Position numbers and translations under genes: made by a program | The notes under the pieces: generated by a model | Database searches by the model: none | What the model was told of the DNA's origin: nothing | The model's input: only the letters and a program-made list of their open reading frames with translations | In this document: positions 1-8,851 of the stretch, piece after piece | Layout of the letters: the number at the start of each line of letters is the position of its first letter | How positions within the stretch are numbered: position 1 is the first letter of the stretch | Origin: an uncultured Psychrobacter sp. | Lineage (GTDB): Bacteria; Pseudomonadota; Gammaproteobacteria; Pseudomonadales; Moraxellaceae | Assembly: GCF_947495825.1 (NCBI RefSeq) | Contig: NZ_CANMAH010000001.1 | Location: 372,001-436,000 of the forward strand | DNA: 64,000 nt | Reading direction: 5' to 3'

Positions 1-710
1 GCACGCCCAATGGTCAAAAAGTCACCATCATGCTAGAAGAGCTGCTGGCACTGGGCAAAAACGCAGAATATGACGCTCATATGATTAATATTGGTGAAGG
101 CGATCAGTTTTCATCAGGCTTTGTCGATATTAATCCTAACTCTAAAATCCCCGCCCTCGTCGACTACTCTGGTACTGAGCCTGAAGCGGTATTTGAATCT
201 GCTTCTATTTTGCTTTATCTTGCAGAAAAGTTTGGGGCCTTGTTACCTGAAAAAGGCAGCAAACGCACCCAAGTGTTTAATTGGCTGTTTTGGCTACATG
301 GTTCCGCGCCCTACTTAGGCGGCGGTTTTGGGCATTTTTACGCTTATGCACCCGAAAAGTTTGAATATGCCATCAACCGCTTTACGATGGAGACTAAGCG
401 CCAGTTAGATGTACTCGATAAGCAATTGGCTAAAAATGAATTTATCGCGGGTGACGAGTATAGTATCGCTGACATTGCCACGTGGCCTTGGTATGGCAAT
501 TTAGTAATAGGCAATCAGTATGAGGCCAAGGACTTTTTGCAAGTCGATGATTACACCCATGTGCAGCGCTGGGCTAATGCCATCTTAGCGCGACCAGCCG
601 TACAACGTGGCCGTATCGTTAATCGCACTCACGGCGAACAATGGGAGCAATTAGAAAATCGTCATAGTGCAGCAGATATCGATAAAGTGTTATTATTGAA
701 GCCTAAATGA
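1..710 (+). CDS. Glutathione S-transferase, YghU/YfcG-like (5' end outside window)
   Basis: Partial gene. The frame is open from base 3 and encodes TPNGQKVTIM ahead of the first ATG at 30, so the true start lies upstream of the window. The thioredoxin-like part contains the cis-proline stretch NPNSKIPALVD and the glutathione-binding ES pair in FESASILLYLAEKFG. The helical C-terminal half has the ADIATWPWYG block usual in GSTs. The TPNGQKVT context and the tail ending in KVLLLKPK resemble YghU, a GST-fold disulfide-bond reductase using two glutathiones. This is family knowledge; no substrate is indicated. The stop overlaps the next ATG by 4 bp, suggesting translational coupling with the TetR gene. 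Confidence 0.85.
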   Translation, partial: TPNGQKVTIMLEELLALGKNAEYDAHMINIGEGDQFSSGFVDINPNSKIPALVDYSGTEPEAVFESASILLYLAEKFGALLPEKGSKRTQVFNWLFWLHGSAPYLGGGFGHFYAYAPEKFEYAINRFTMETKRQLDVLDKQLAKNEFIAGDEYSIADIATWPWYGNLVIGNQYEAKDFLQVDDYTHVQRWANAILARPAVQRGRIVNRTHGEQWEQLENRHSAADIDKVLLLKPK

Positions 711-727
711 CTGTTAAGGTGAGTACG

Positions 728-1330
728 ATGAGTGCACAAGCAAAGTTTAATCGTGACGAGGTCATCGAAAAAGCCAAAAATCTCTACTGGGAAAAAGGCT
801 ATCACGCTACCTCTATGAGAAACTTGCAAGATGTGGTGGATATGCGTCCTGGGAGTATTTATGCCGCTTTTGGTAATAAAGACAATCTGTTTAAAGAGGC
901 TTTAAACCGTTATGCCCAGCAAGGGGCTGCCAATCTTGCCAACAGTATCGCTCAAGAAAAAACCGTGCTGGATGGTTTAAAGCGTTTTATTCGTAGTGTG
1001 ACCATTTGTAGTAAAGGTACTGCTTATAGTAAAGACGCTGCGCCAAGCGGCATGTGCATGGTGGTCAAAACCATTGGTGAGCTGACGCAAAATGACAGTC
1101 CAGAACTGCTAAGCTATGCCACTAGCATCTTAGAACGGGTGGAAGCCTCTTTTGTGAAGGCCTTTGAACAAGCCATCGATAATGGTGAGATTAGCTCTGA
1201 TAAAGACCCCGCTGAACTGGCGCGCTACTTCCAGATTCAGCTCATAGGCTTAAGAACTTACGCGCAAGTGAGTCACGATACTGCTGCGGTTGATCAGTAC
1301 ATTGATGGTATCTTTGAGACACTGTTATAA
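728..1330 (+). CDS. TetR/AcrR-family transcriptional regulator
   Basis: A 200-aa regulator with an N-terminal helix-turn-helix: residues from FNRDEVIEKAKNLYWEKGY through TSMRNLQDVVDMRPGSIY to AAFGNKDNLFKEAL are typical TetR. The C-terminal ligand domain is all-helical and unassigned. The frame also has an ATG at 707 overlapping the GST stop. I prefer ATG 728 because AAGGTG at 716-721 lies 6 nt upstream of it. It follows the GST gene directly and so may control the pair in response to an electrophile or quinone; that is inference from context. Confidence 0.85.
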   Translation: MSAQAKFNRDEVIEKAKNLYWEKGYHATSMRNLQDVVDMRPGSIYAAFGNKDNLFKEALNRYAQQGAANLANSIAQEKTVLDGLKRFIRSVTICSKGTAYSKDAAPSGMCMVVKTIGELTQNDSPELLSYATSILERVEASFVKAFEQAIDNGEISSDKDPAELARYFQIQLIGLRTYAQVSHDTAAVDQYIDGIFETLL

Positions 1331-1333
1331 GAA

Positions 1334-1367
1334 TGCCTGTTTTATAAAAGTGCCTGTTTTTTATAAA
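1334..1367. repeat. 17-bp imperfect tandem duplication
   Basis: Two adjacent 17-bp units, TGCCTGTTTTATAAAAG (1334-1350) and TGCCTGTTTTTTATAAA (1351-1367), fill the short spacer between the convergent TetR and CitE-like genes. A second similar duplication around CCTATGTA follows at 1382-1405. No function is evident. Confidence 0.7.
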
Positions 1368-1398
1368 CTAGCTTTTTTTCACCTATGTACTTTTTTGC

Positions 1399-2268
1399 CT
1401 ATGTATTTGTACCTAGCAGCCGCATACAACGCTGAATCACTGGCGCATCGACCATCTCGCCATCTACTTTAAACACCGCTTGTCCACTGCGCTCATATTC
1501 TTCTACCACACGCCTAGCGAACTCAATTTCAGCAGCTGTCGGTTTAAGCGCGTTTTGTACCACAGCCACTTGCTTGGGATGAATACACAGCATGCCTGAC
1601 ATACCCATTTGTGACCACAGCTGCACGCGCGCGCCTAATCCTTTGGCGTCATTAAAATCGGGATACACTGTATCAATGGGCGGCGACAGCTGATGGATCT
1701 TGGAGGTAAGAATAAGCTGATAGCGAATCTGATTGGCGACAATATCTGCCGCAGGCGTCCCCACTTGGGCACCCAAATCATTGCATAAATCTAGAAAGCC
1801 ATAGCTAAAGGCGCTCAGTCCTGCCGCTTTTGCTATCGCATCGACCTGATACAGACCGATAGCATCTTCTATGAGTGCAATGACAGGCAGTCCGGTTAAA
1901 TGATGAATGTATTCGATATCTGTGGCCTGTTCAGCTTTGGGTAGTATGATACCAGCGAGATTGGGCATCTTCTCGCATGCTGTTATATCTTTGGCAAACT
2001 CATCGCTGCTCGCTTGATTAATTCGTACCCAAACTGGTTGATAGTCTGCACTATCATAATATTCTTGTAATGCGTTGCGCGCTTGCGCTTTATCCTCTAA
2101 AGCCACCGCATCTTCTAAATCTACAATCACGGCATCTGCACCGCTAGCAAAGGCTTTGCTTACTCTATCTATTCGAGTCGCTGGGACGAATAACCACGTT
2201 TTATTATTCGCTACATTAGCCATATGAGTGAAATTTTTATTGTTAGGTGCTTGCATGTTATTGTCCAT
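1399..2268 (-). CDS. HpcH/HpaI aldolase / citrate lyase beta (CitE)-like protein
   Basis: 289 aa. The TIM-barrel CitE-like fold is shown by TWLFVPATRIDRVSKAF near the N-terminus, DAVIVDLEDAV, VWVRINQ, AGIILPKAEQ, ALIEDAIGLYQVDAIAKA and GFLDLCNDLG, and the barrel-closing CIHPKQVAVV. Relatives cleave or form acyl-CoA hydroxy acids (citryl-CoA, malyl-CoA, citramalyl-CoA); the substrate here is unknown. The frame stays open to 2415, but the extension crosses the terminator hairpin of the upstream gene, so I place the start at ATG 2268 (ATG 2223 is an alternative). It sits next to the pipecolate genes but is separated from them by that terminator, so a role in lysine degradation is only possible. 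Confidence 0.75.
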   Translation of the reverse strand: MDNNMQAPNNKNFTHMANVANNKTWLFVPATRIDRVSKAFASGADAVIVDLEDAVALEDKAQARNALQEYYDSADYQPVWVRINQASSDEFAKDITACEKMPNLAGIILPKAEQATDIEYIHHLTGLPVIALIEDAIGLYQVDAIAKAAGLSAFSYGFLDLCNDLGAQVGTPAADIVANQIRYQLILTSKIHQLSPPIDTVYPDFNDAKGLGARVQLWSQMGMSGMLCIHPKQVAVVQNALKPTAAEIEFARRVVEEYERSGQAVFKVDGEMVDAPVIQRCMRLLGTNT

Positions 2269-2305
2269 TTTTTTAAATATAATTGTCTTATAAATGATGA
2301 AAATA

Positions 2306-2344
2306 GAAGAAAAAAGCCAAACAACGTAAATGCTGTTTGGCTTT
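2306..2344 (-). terminator. Rho-independent terminator after the amaA-like gene
   Basis: An 11-bp perfect stem, AAAGCCAAACA at 2313-2323 with TGTTTGGCTTT at 2334-2344 and a 10-nt loop. On the minus strand it is followed by a run of T (TTTTTTCTT). It lies about 70 bp beyond the stop of the FAD oxidase gene and before the CitE-like start. Confidence 0.85.
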
Positions 2345-2416
2345 AACCATAATGGTAATATCGATACTAAGCAATAACTTTGCTGATTTATATGACTTGT
2401 AAGGATGCTTAGCAAT

Positions 2417-3703
2417 TTATCTAATAATTTTTAGACATTGTCCTGCATGATACAGCGTCAATCCTACTTCAGTAAATCCAGATTTAAGTCCTACAAAGGA
2501 GATTTTTGCTTCTTCTAAGCTTTTAAATGGTAGTGGAATACTGTCTCTATTGCCAGTCAGTATATAGTCTGCAAAGCATTTACCCATCATGGTTCCAGTA
2601 GTAATACCGCGCCCGTTATAAGCTGTCGCTGTCAATAAGCCTTCATCGGGCTCCATGACTCGAAAGATATGATCTTGGGTAAAGCCAAAACTACCACACC
2701 ATTCATATTGCCATTTAAATGCTGGCAAATCTGGATAATAGCTCTTTTGCACAGCAGCAGCCCATGATTGATAAAAGGATTTTGGTTTAAGCTGGGTGCC
2801 ACCGACCGTTCCTAATAACAAGCGATCGTCCTTGTCACGGCGAAAGCTAGATAACGCTAAGCGCGTATCCCAAGCACCTGTCTTATAAGGCAAAATACGA
2901 TCTGCAGCCTCTCCGCTGAGCGGTTCAGACGCAATCTGATAGTAATAAACCAGATAAAACGTCTTGGTAATTTCTGTCCATTCGCCTTCGGTATAAGCAT
3001 TAGTCGCAATAATGACGCGCTCAGACTTCACGCGAGCTTTAGCAGTCCTTGCGTACCAATGGCCATCTACTTTCTCTAGTGCTTCAACGGCTGAATGCTC
3101 AAAGATAGTCACGCCAAGATCCGTTGCGACCTTTGCAAGCCCTCTGACATAAGCCAGCGGGTTGATAGTACCAGCCCGATGATCTAATAGTGCTTTATTG
3201 ATACTTTTGGTGCCGCAGTATTCATGACATTTGCTGCCAGTCAATACCTCAACATTCGCCCCGCGACGGCTTAGTTGCTCATATCTAATATCGACATCGA
3301 CCTCACCTTTAGCGTTGTGTGCCATATGAATATTACCGGCTTGCGTGGCCTGCGCATCGATATTATAACGCTTGATCAGATCAAACACTAAGCTTGGCGC
3401 TTGTCCTAGCGCTTCTGTTAGACGCTCACCTGCTTCTTCGCCTAGCGCAATATTTAAGTCATCAGGGCGCGCCCAAGTCCCTGCATTGACTAGCCCTACG
3501 CTTTTTCCTGAACCGCCACTACCGATTGTTTTACTTTCTAACAAGATAACTTTGACACCTTTTTCGGCTAAATGAATCGCAGCCGATAACCCTGTATAAC
3601 CGCCTCCAATGATACAAATGGTCGCTTGGGTATCGCTACTCAACTGGCGGTAGGTGTCAATATTGGGCGCAGTCATGTTCCATAAACATTGCTCTTGCAA
3701 CAT
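2417..3703 (-). CDS. amaA: FAD-dependent oxidase, L-pipecolate oxidase (AmaA)-like
   Basis: 428 aa, a DAO-family flavoprotein. The N-terminal Rossmann FAD motif is CIIGGGYTGLSAAIHLAEKG (about residues 30-50), followed by the acidic end of strand beta2 (ILLES) and GSGGSGKSVGLVNAGTW. A second FAD contact ATAYNGRGITTGTMMGK lies near the C-terminus. The size and pattern resemble Pseudomonas AmaA, which oxidises L-pipecolate to piperideine-6-carboxylate in D-lysine catabolism. Neighbouring amaB-like and hglS-like genes strongly support this role. Start ATG 3703 has GGGAG 6-7 nt upstream. It lies 17 bp downstream of the NhaC-type gene, so the two are probably cotranscribed. Substrate could be another amino acid; the call rests on context. 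Confidence 0.78.
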   Translation of the reverse strand: MLQEQCLWNMTAPNIDTYRQLSSDTQATICIIGGGYTGLSAAIHLAEKGVKVILLESKTIGSGGSGKSVGLVNAGTWARPDDLNIALGEEAGERLTEALGQAPSLVFDLIKRYNIDAQATQAGNIHMAHNAKGEVDVDIRYEQLSRRGANVEVLTGSKCHEYCGTKSINKALLDHRAGTINPLAYVRGLAKVATDLGVTIFEHSAVEALEKVDGHWYARTAKARVKSERVIIATNAYTEGEWTEITKTFYLVYYYQIASEPLSGEAADRILPYKTGAWDTRLALSSFRRDKDDRLLLGTVGGTQLKPKSFYQSWAAAVQKSYYPDLPAFKWQYEWCGSFGFTQDHIFRVMEPDEGLLTATAYNGRGITTGTMMGKCFADYILTGNRDSIPLPFKSLEEAKISFVGLKSGFTEVGLTLYHAGQCLKIIR

Positions 3704-3720
3704 CTCATACTCCCTTTGTA

Positions 3721-5184
3721 TCAGACCTCATTGGTTGAGGCTGAAGTAGTCGTGTCAAGCTTTTCTACAGTTGGCTCTTCACGCGGTATAAACTTATCAA
3801 GGAACGCCCATAACAAGCCAAATAAAGGTGACAACCAACATGCAAACGCAAAAGGCGCATAAGTCAGTGTCGCAATACCAAGTGTGGCGGCAACAAAGCT
3901 ACCACCCATGTTCCAAGGGATAAGCGGTGACAATAACGTACCACTGTCTTCGATAGAGCGCGTTAGCGTCGTGCGCTTGTAGCCCATCTCTTTATACTTC
4001 TCCTTTAATAAACGTCCTGGTAATACTAAAGTGGTATAAACGTCACCGATAAGTGTCCCTACGCTCAAAACACTACCATAAGTAGTAAAAATCAAACCTA
4101 AGCGCGTTTTTACAAAATGATTGATTTTTGCCATGATGGCTTTGAGTGTGCCGTAATGCTCAAGTGAGCCGACAAAAGCGAGTGCAAAAATGGTCAAGGT
4201 AATGACCCATGTCATCGACATCACCCCGCCTTTTGATAAAAGCTGATCAACAACATCAAAGCCTGTCTCACTGACATAGCCATTCTGTAAAACGTTAAAG
4301 ATCTCACTAACGCCAACGCCTTGCAGAAAAAACGCAATAAGCGATGCTACGACAACGCCACCTAACACCGTCGGTATCGCTGGCATTTTCATAACAGCCG
4401 CGATAACAACCACAAGGGCAGGCAATAAGGTAATAATGCTTAAGTTGTAGTTGTCAGCTAAACTGGCTTGTAAGGCTTGAATAGAGGACAAGTCGATACT
4501 GTCATCACCATAACCCATGCCAATCCATGCATAGATGGCTAAAGCGGTAACCATCGCTGGGACGGTCGTTGGCAGCATACCTCTAATATGATCCCAAAGC
4601 TCAACGCCTGCCGCAGCAGGAGTTAGGTTAGTGGTATCTGACAAAGGTGACATTTTGTCGCCAAAAAAAGCACCAGAGACGATAGCCCCACCTGTAAAAT
4701 GCGCTGGTATACCAAGCCCCATGCCGATACCCATCATCGCGAGACCAACCGTACCGACTGTGCCCCATGACGTACCGGTAGCAACAGAGATAATGGCGCA
4801 AATAATACAAACTGAAAATAAAAACGAGGAAGGAGAAAAAATACTAAAACCGTAATAAAGAATGGTCGGAACAGTCCCTGCTATGATCCATGAGCCAATG
4901 AGCATACCGACACCCATGAGAATAATCATCGCCGGTAAGCCTATCTTAATAACTTTTAAAAACCGCTCTTCCATACCCTGCCAATCACGGCCACGCATCT
5001 TCATAAAAAGACCGGTGATCAAAATGCCGCAAGCCAGCGGTATGTGCGGGGTAAAGTCTTTAAATACGAAAAACTGCACCATAAGAATCATGGCAGTCAA
5101 TACTAGAGGAGCAATATCAAGTAAAAAGCTAGAAGACGGGCCATAGCCGTCGTTCGCAGGGTCATGCGGTTTGTCATCAATCAT
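3721..5184 (-). CDS. NhaC-family Na+/H+ antiporter-like transporter
   Basis: 487 aa, about 11-12 hydrophobic segments, with the NhaC signature GDKMSPLSDTTNLTP preceded by GGAIVSGAFF. The frame extends to 5226, but ATG 5184 has a strong AAGGAAGG box about 11 nt upstream and is preferred. Members of this superfamily include Na+/H+ and malate/lactate antiporters; some have been predicted by comparative genomics to carry amino acids such as lysine. Being sandwiched between the amaA-like and amaB-like genes, it may import lysine, pipecolate or aminoadipate rather than serve only in Na+ homeostasis. That is inference. Confidence 0.85.
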   Translation of the reverse strand: MIDDKPHDPANDGYGPSSSFLLDIAPLVLTAMILMVQFFVFKDFTPHIPLACGILITGLFMKMRGRDWQGMEERFLKVIKIGLPAMIILMGVGMLIGSWIIAGTVPTILYYGFSIFSPSSFLFSVCIICAIISVATGTSWGTVGTVGLAMMGIGMGLGIPAHFTGGAIVSGAFFGDKMSPLSDTTNLTPAAAGVELWDHIRGMLPTTVPAMVTALAIYAWIGMGYGDDSIDLSSIQALQASLADNYNLSIITLLPALVVVIAAVMKMPAIPTVLGGVVVASLIAFFLQGVGVSEIFNVLQNGYVSETGFDVVDQLLSKGGVMSMTWVITLTIFALAFVGSLEHYGTLKAIMAKINHFVKTRLGLIFTTYGSVLSVGTLIGDVYTTLVLPGRLLKEKYKEMGYKRTTLTRSIEDSGTLLSPLIPWNMGGSFVAATLGIATLTYAPFAFACWLSPLFGLLWAFLDKFIPREEPTVEKLDTTTSASTNEV

Positions 5185-5255
5185 GATAGATCTACCTTCC
5201 TTAGTAGTCGTCAATAAGTGTTGCAACCAATCCTTGATTGCTTATTATTCTTAGT

Positions 5256-5286
5256 CTGCCAAGCCCACGTAGAGTGCGCTTGGCAG
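5256..5286. other. Perfect hairpin between amaB-like and NhaC genes
   Basis: CTGCCAAGC (5256-5264) pairs perfectly with GCTTGGCAG (5278-5286) around a 13-nt loop. No U-tract follows on the minus strand, so it is not a clear intrinsic terminator. It could be an mRNA processing or stability element between amaB and the transporter gene. Confidence 0.5.
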
Positions 5287-5294
5287 TTTCTAAC

Positions 5295-5336
5295 CAGTGA
5301 TTTGTACTCAGTGATCTGTGCTTAGTAATTTGTTCT
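5295..5336. repeat. Three 14-bp imperfect tandem repeats
   Basis: CAGTGATTTGTACT (5295-5308), CAGTGATCTGTGCT (5309-5322) and TAGTAATTTGTTCT (5323-5336), followed by the start of a fourth copy (CAGTAGATTT). Located in the spacer between the amaB-like stop and the NhaC gene. Confidence 0.7.
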
Positions 5337-5406
5337 CAGTAGATTTATACAGAAAACGAGCAGTTACCGTACAAGCTTAAATACTGAGTGCCCAAACAGC
5401 TTGGTA

Positions 5407-6897
5407 TTAACCAAAGCTAATACCTTGAGCAAGTGGTAACTCTGTTGAATAGTTGATAGTGTTGGTTTGACGACGCATATAGGCTTTCCATGCATCAGAT
5501 CCTGACTCACGTCCACCGCCAGTTTCTTTTTCGCCGCCAAACGCACCGCCAATCTCTGCGCCGCTAGTACCGATATTGACGTTAGCGATGCCACAATCAC
5601 TGCCGCGATCGCTAAGGAAAGTTTCAGCCTCACGTAAGTCATTGGTAAAGATACATGACGAGAGCCCTTGCGGAACATCGTTTTGCATCTCAATGGCATC
5701 ATCAAAGTCTTTATAGGTCATGACATATAAAATAGGCGCAAAGGTCTCACTTCTGGCCACGTCGTTTTGCTCATCGAACTCGACAATAGCTGGCGTGACA
5801 TAATAAGCATCAGGGTATTTATCTGCTAATACACGCTCGCCACCTGTCACTGTGCCGCCCGCTTTCCGAGCTTTCTCAAGCGCGGCTTGCATGTTGTTAA
5901 AGCTGTCTTCGTCAATCAGTGGGCCGACCAAATTGCCTTCTAGTGGATGACCAATACTGACAGTCTCATAAGCTGATTTTATACGTGGTAAAATATCGTC
6001 CTTGATAGACTCATGCACAAAGAGGCGGCGTAATGTCGTGCAACGCTGACCCGCTGTACCAACTGCTGAGAATATAATGCCGCGTAGGGCAAGATCTAAG
6101 TCAGCCGTTGGCGCCAAGATCATGGCGTTGTTACCACCAAGCTCAAGTAAGCATTTACCAAAGCGATCTGCAACTTTTGGCCCGACAGCTCTGCCCATAC
6201 GCGTACTACCAGTTGCGCTCACCAAAGCCACGTCTTTGTTTTCTACTAAGGCATTACCGACATCTGTCTTACCCAGTAATACTTGTGATAGATGCTCTGG
6301 TGCATCACCAAACTTTGCCAAGGCTTTTTCGAACATCGCCTGACAGGCCAACGCTACTAGCGGCGCTTTTTCTGATGGTTTCCAAATCACAGGGTTACCA
6401 CAGACGATGGCCAGCGCGGTATTCCAAGACCAAACAGCGACTGGAAAGTTAAACGCAGAGATGACACCGATAACACCAAGCGGATGCCACGTCTCACGCA
6501 TGTGGTGACCTGGGCGCTCTGAGGCAATGGTCAAGCCATAGAGCTGACGCGAAACGCCGACAGCGAAGTCACAAATATCGATCATCTCTTGTACTTCACC
6601 TAGGCCCTCTTCTTTGATCTTGCCGGCCTCATATGACACCAGCATACCCAAGTCTTCTTTATGCTCACGCAGCACTTCGCCCAGCAGACGAATCAACTCA
6701 CCACGCTTGGGTGCAGGCACAGTACGCCATTCCTTAAACGCTTTTTTGGCGTTTTGGATTTTATTATCAACTTCATCAACGCTATCTAGGGTTATCTTGC
6801 CAATAACCGTACCGTCTATAGGCGTATTGACTTCAAAATCGCCATATTGATATTGTTCTTTTTTGACACCCATGGCAGACATGTATTGCTCAATCAT
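5407..6897 (-). CDS. amaB: L-aminoadipate-semialdehyde / piperideine-6-carboxylate dehydrogenase (ALDH7-like)
   Basis: 496 aa, the same length I recall for Pseudomonas putida AmaB. ALDH features: SAFNFPVAVWSWN with the oxyanion Asn near residue 150, WKPSEKAP, GSTRMGRAVG, LLELGGNNA with the general base Glu at about 252, and TAGQRCTT with catalytic Cys at about 286. The antiquitin (ALDH7) style NNAMI and AGQRCTTLRR favours alpha-aminoadipate semialdehyde as substrate, giving 2-aminoadipate. Start ATG 6897 has AAGGG 7 nt upstream; the in-frame TTG at 6903 lies inside that spacer and is rejected. Its neighbours are the amaA-like oxidase and the hglS-like gene, together covering most of lysine-to-2-hydroxyglutarate catabolism. 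Confidence 0.85.
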   Translation of the reverse strand: MIEQYMSAMGVKKEQYQYGDFEVNTPIDGTVIGKITLDSVDEVDNKIQNAKKAFKEWRTVPAPKRGELIRLLGEVLREHKEDLGMLVSYEAGKIKEEGLGEVQEMIDICDFAVGVSRQLYGLTIASERPGHHMRETWHPLGVIGVISAFNFPVAVWSWNTALAIVCGNPVIWKPSEKAPLVALACQAMFEKALAKFGDAPEHLSQVLLGKTDVGNALVENKDVALVSATGSTRMGRAVGPKVADRFGKCLLELGGNNAMILAPTADLDLALRGIIFSAVGTAGQRCTTLRRLFVHESIKDDILPRIKSAYETVSIGHPLEGNLVGPLIDEDSFNNMQAALEKARKAGGTVTGGERVLADKYPDAYYVTPAIVEFDEQNDVARSETFAPILYVMTYKDFDDAIEMQNDVPQGLSSCIFTNDLREAETFLSDRGSDCGIANVNIGTSGAEIGGAFGGEKETGGGRESGSDAWKAYMRRQTNTINYSTELPLAQGISFG

Positions 6898-7071
6898 ATT
6901 CAATCCCTTGTATATTCATTTATAACGTCCTTAATAGACCTTTAAGCTACCGTGCAACACGTTAACTTGCAAAATAATAAATTTCTTATGGTCATTCCAT
7001 TTTGGAATGGTGAATAAACAAAATAGCTATATGTATTTTTACACTCAACAGCTTTTTATACATAACAGCTT

Positions 7072-8520
7072 TTATACATAGTCACTTTTTTGTACACAAC
7101 TGCTTAAAGCATTTATGCATTCTTTTAAGCTTTGAGCCTGTATCTCTTTATATAGCGCAAGCTCATCATAGATACTAGCACCAAGTGCTTGCTCAAACTC
7201 ATGCTGATTTGAATTGCCATCATAATTGCTCTGCTTATCTTGTTGAAGATTAGATTGAAAAATACCAGCAGCACTAACAGGTAAAAAGTCTTCATAGACG
7301 ATAGGTTCAATCCGGATAGCGCCTTTCTCAATCAAAGCGTTTATGGCTTGTTTTGCAGCACCATCTTGTACATCAACGGCTTCTTCTAAACTAAGCATAG
7401 CACTGTTTATATCTGCCTCACCATCGGCTGGTTGATAATAAAAGTAAGCGAGATCTTCATTATGCATTGTATGATAATCATCAGGGAACGCGTCGAACGC
7501 CTTCTCTAAGATTTGATAATACTGTGAGGCATTGTCTGCGTTTGGAGTTGCGCCTAATTGTTTGCGTGCTTGGCTAAGCAGTTGGTCATATAGCGCTCTA
7601 CCCTTCGGCGTTAATGCCACGCCGCGTTGCTCAATCTCACCAAAGCGTGCGGTATGATGACCTTCTTCATACTCACCATTTGGTTTTTTAAAACGAACAG
7701 CTTCCTGTAATGCCTTAAAGCTTGTCTGTCTTAATAAAATCGGACATTCTCGTTTTGGTGGCCCCTCAATAATAGCCTTTGGCGGGATGCCCCTTGCCTG
7801 CATGCCTTGCTGTACGGTATCTATATCCAGCGTTCTAGGGGTCAAATGATTGATATGCGGGCCTTTAAAGCCAACCACATCAGCGATGAGGCCATGCTGC
7901 TCTAACAAGCGCTGATATAGCTCTTTTGAGACGGGCGTTTTATCATGCCAGCCAAAGGTCTCCAAAGCCTCTTTTATAAACTGCTCACTTTCCTCAGCCG
8001 TCAAACCGCCCTGCGCTTCAAAGCGCTCAATCAGGCTGACGACAGTATCGGTAAAGATATTGCGGTTGGCCAATGCGCTTGACGCTTCCTGTTTTAGTAC
8101 TTCATCAGCAATCAAATCTAGGCGCAATAAAGAGGTAAATACACGAAACGGACTTTGATTTAATGCTTGCGCATCAATGGCTCGAAAAGCCGTAGAGTGC
8201 ACGGGCACGCCAGCGGGTGCTAAATCATAATAGCCGACAGGATGCATACCCATTACGGCAAAGAGACGACGCATCATGCTAAGCTCATCCGCTGTCCCCA
8301 ATCTAATCGCCCCATGGCGCTCCATACTGAGCCTATCAATCTCTCCGGTGTGCGCCAATTGCTCCTTAATATCAGGATGTAGACTTAACACCTCAGCATT
8401 CACCTCAGCGACCAAATCGAGCAAGTCACCGTATAGTGGGACTTCGGCTTGGTACATGGCTGACATCGCCTTAGAGAACTTGTGGCGAATAGCATCGCTA
8501 TTTATAAATGTATGATTCAC
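7072..8520 (-). CDS. hglS: 2-oxoadipate dioxygenase/decarboxylase (DUF1338, HglS/YdcJ-like)
   Basis: 482 aa. DUF1338 proteins such as P. putida HglS convert 2-oxoadipate to D-2-hydroxyglutarate with Fe(II) and O2. Candidate metal ligands are His69 in MERHGAIRLG, His225 in PHINHLTPRT and Glu295 in ARFGEIEQRG, matching the two-His/one-Glu set reported for HglS (positions from memory). The start is GTG 8520, with AAGGA about 10 nt upstream; it retains the N-terminal segment (FINSDAIRHKFSKAMS) that I recall in homologues. It follows the LysR gene on the same strand and precedes the amaB-like gene; in P. putida amaA, amaB, a lysR gene and hglS are likewise adjacent. Confidence 0.85.
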   Translation of the reverse strand: MNHTFINSDAIRHKFSKAMSAMYQAEVPLYGDLLDLVAEVNAEVLSLHPDIKEQLAHTGEIDRLSMERHGAIRLGTADELSMMRRLFAVMGMHPVGYYDLAPAGVPVHSTAFRAIDAQALNQSPFRVFTSLLRLDLIADEVLKQEASSALANRNIFTDTVVSLIERFEAQGGLTAEESEQFIKEALETFGWHDKTPVSKELYQRLLEQHGLIADVVGFKGPHINHLTPRTLDIDTVQQGMQARGIPPKAIIEGPPKRECPILLRQTSFKALQEAVRFKKPNGEYEEGHHTARFGEIEQRGVALTPKGRALYDQLLSQARKQLGATPNADNASQYYQILEKAFDAFPDDYHTMHNEDLAYFYYQPADGEADINSAMLSLEEAVDVQDGAAKQAINALIEKGAIRIEPIVYEDFLPVSAAGIFQSNLQQDKQSNYDGNSNQHEFEQALGASIYDELALYKEIQAQSLKECINALSSCVQKSDYV

Positions 8521-8851
8521 AGATAGACATCCTTGTTAAAATATCAGAAATTCTATTGACTGACGCTTATAACTGATTTGAGCAAAACCTTGCCTGCTCA
8601 GCAAACGAATAATAGTTATGCGCTCATTCCTTTTTGTCATTGCCGATAGAATGTTGATTTGATGCATGACTTGGCAAAGAAAAAGTTACTCCTCTTTGCT
8701 AAGACATATAAGTTTAAAAATTGATTTTCAGTTTAGCGATGTGCTTTAGGATATGCTTTAGATAAAAAGCAAGTTTTGAATAAAAAAGGGTCTTTGGGTA
8801 GAGTCCGACATAGACTTGCCGATGAAGATAAATATAAAACCGTTTTAGCGG
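8521..8851. other. Leader/promoter region of the hglS-like gene
   Basis: 331 bp without a gene. It must carry the hglS promoter. An 11-bp stem with one G-U pair lies at 8670-8680 / 8693-8703 (TTGGCAAAGA versus TCTTTGCTAA). On the minus strand it lacks a clean U-tract, so it may be a weak terminator for the LysR gene or a leader structure. No small ORF with a convincing ribosome site was seen. Confidence 0.4.

Noticed and set aside
2269..2415. N-terminal extension of the CitE-like ORF (49 extra residues)
   Set aside because: It runs through the terminator hairpin at 2306-2344 and has no similarity to the family's N-terminus; ATG 2268 is used.
5256..5286. Intrinsic terminator between amaB and NhaC genes
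   Set aside because: The stem is perfect, but no T-run follows on the minus strand, so it is listed only as a hairpin.
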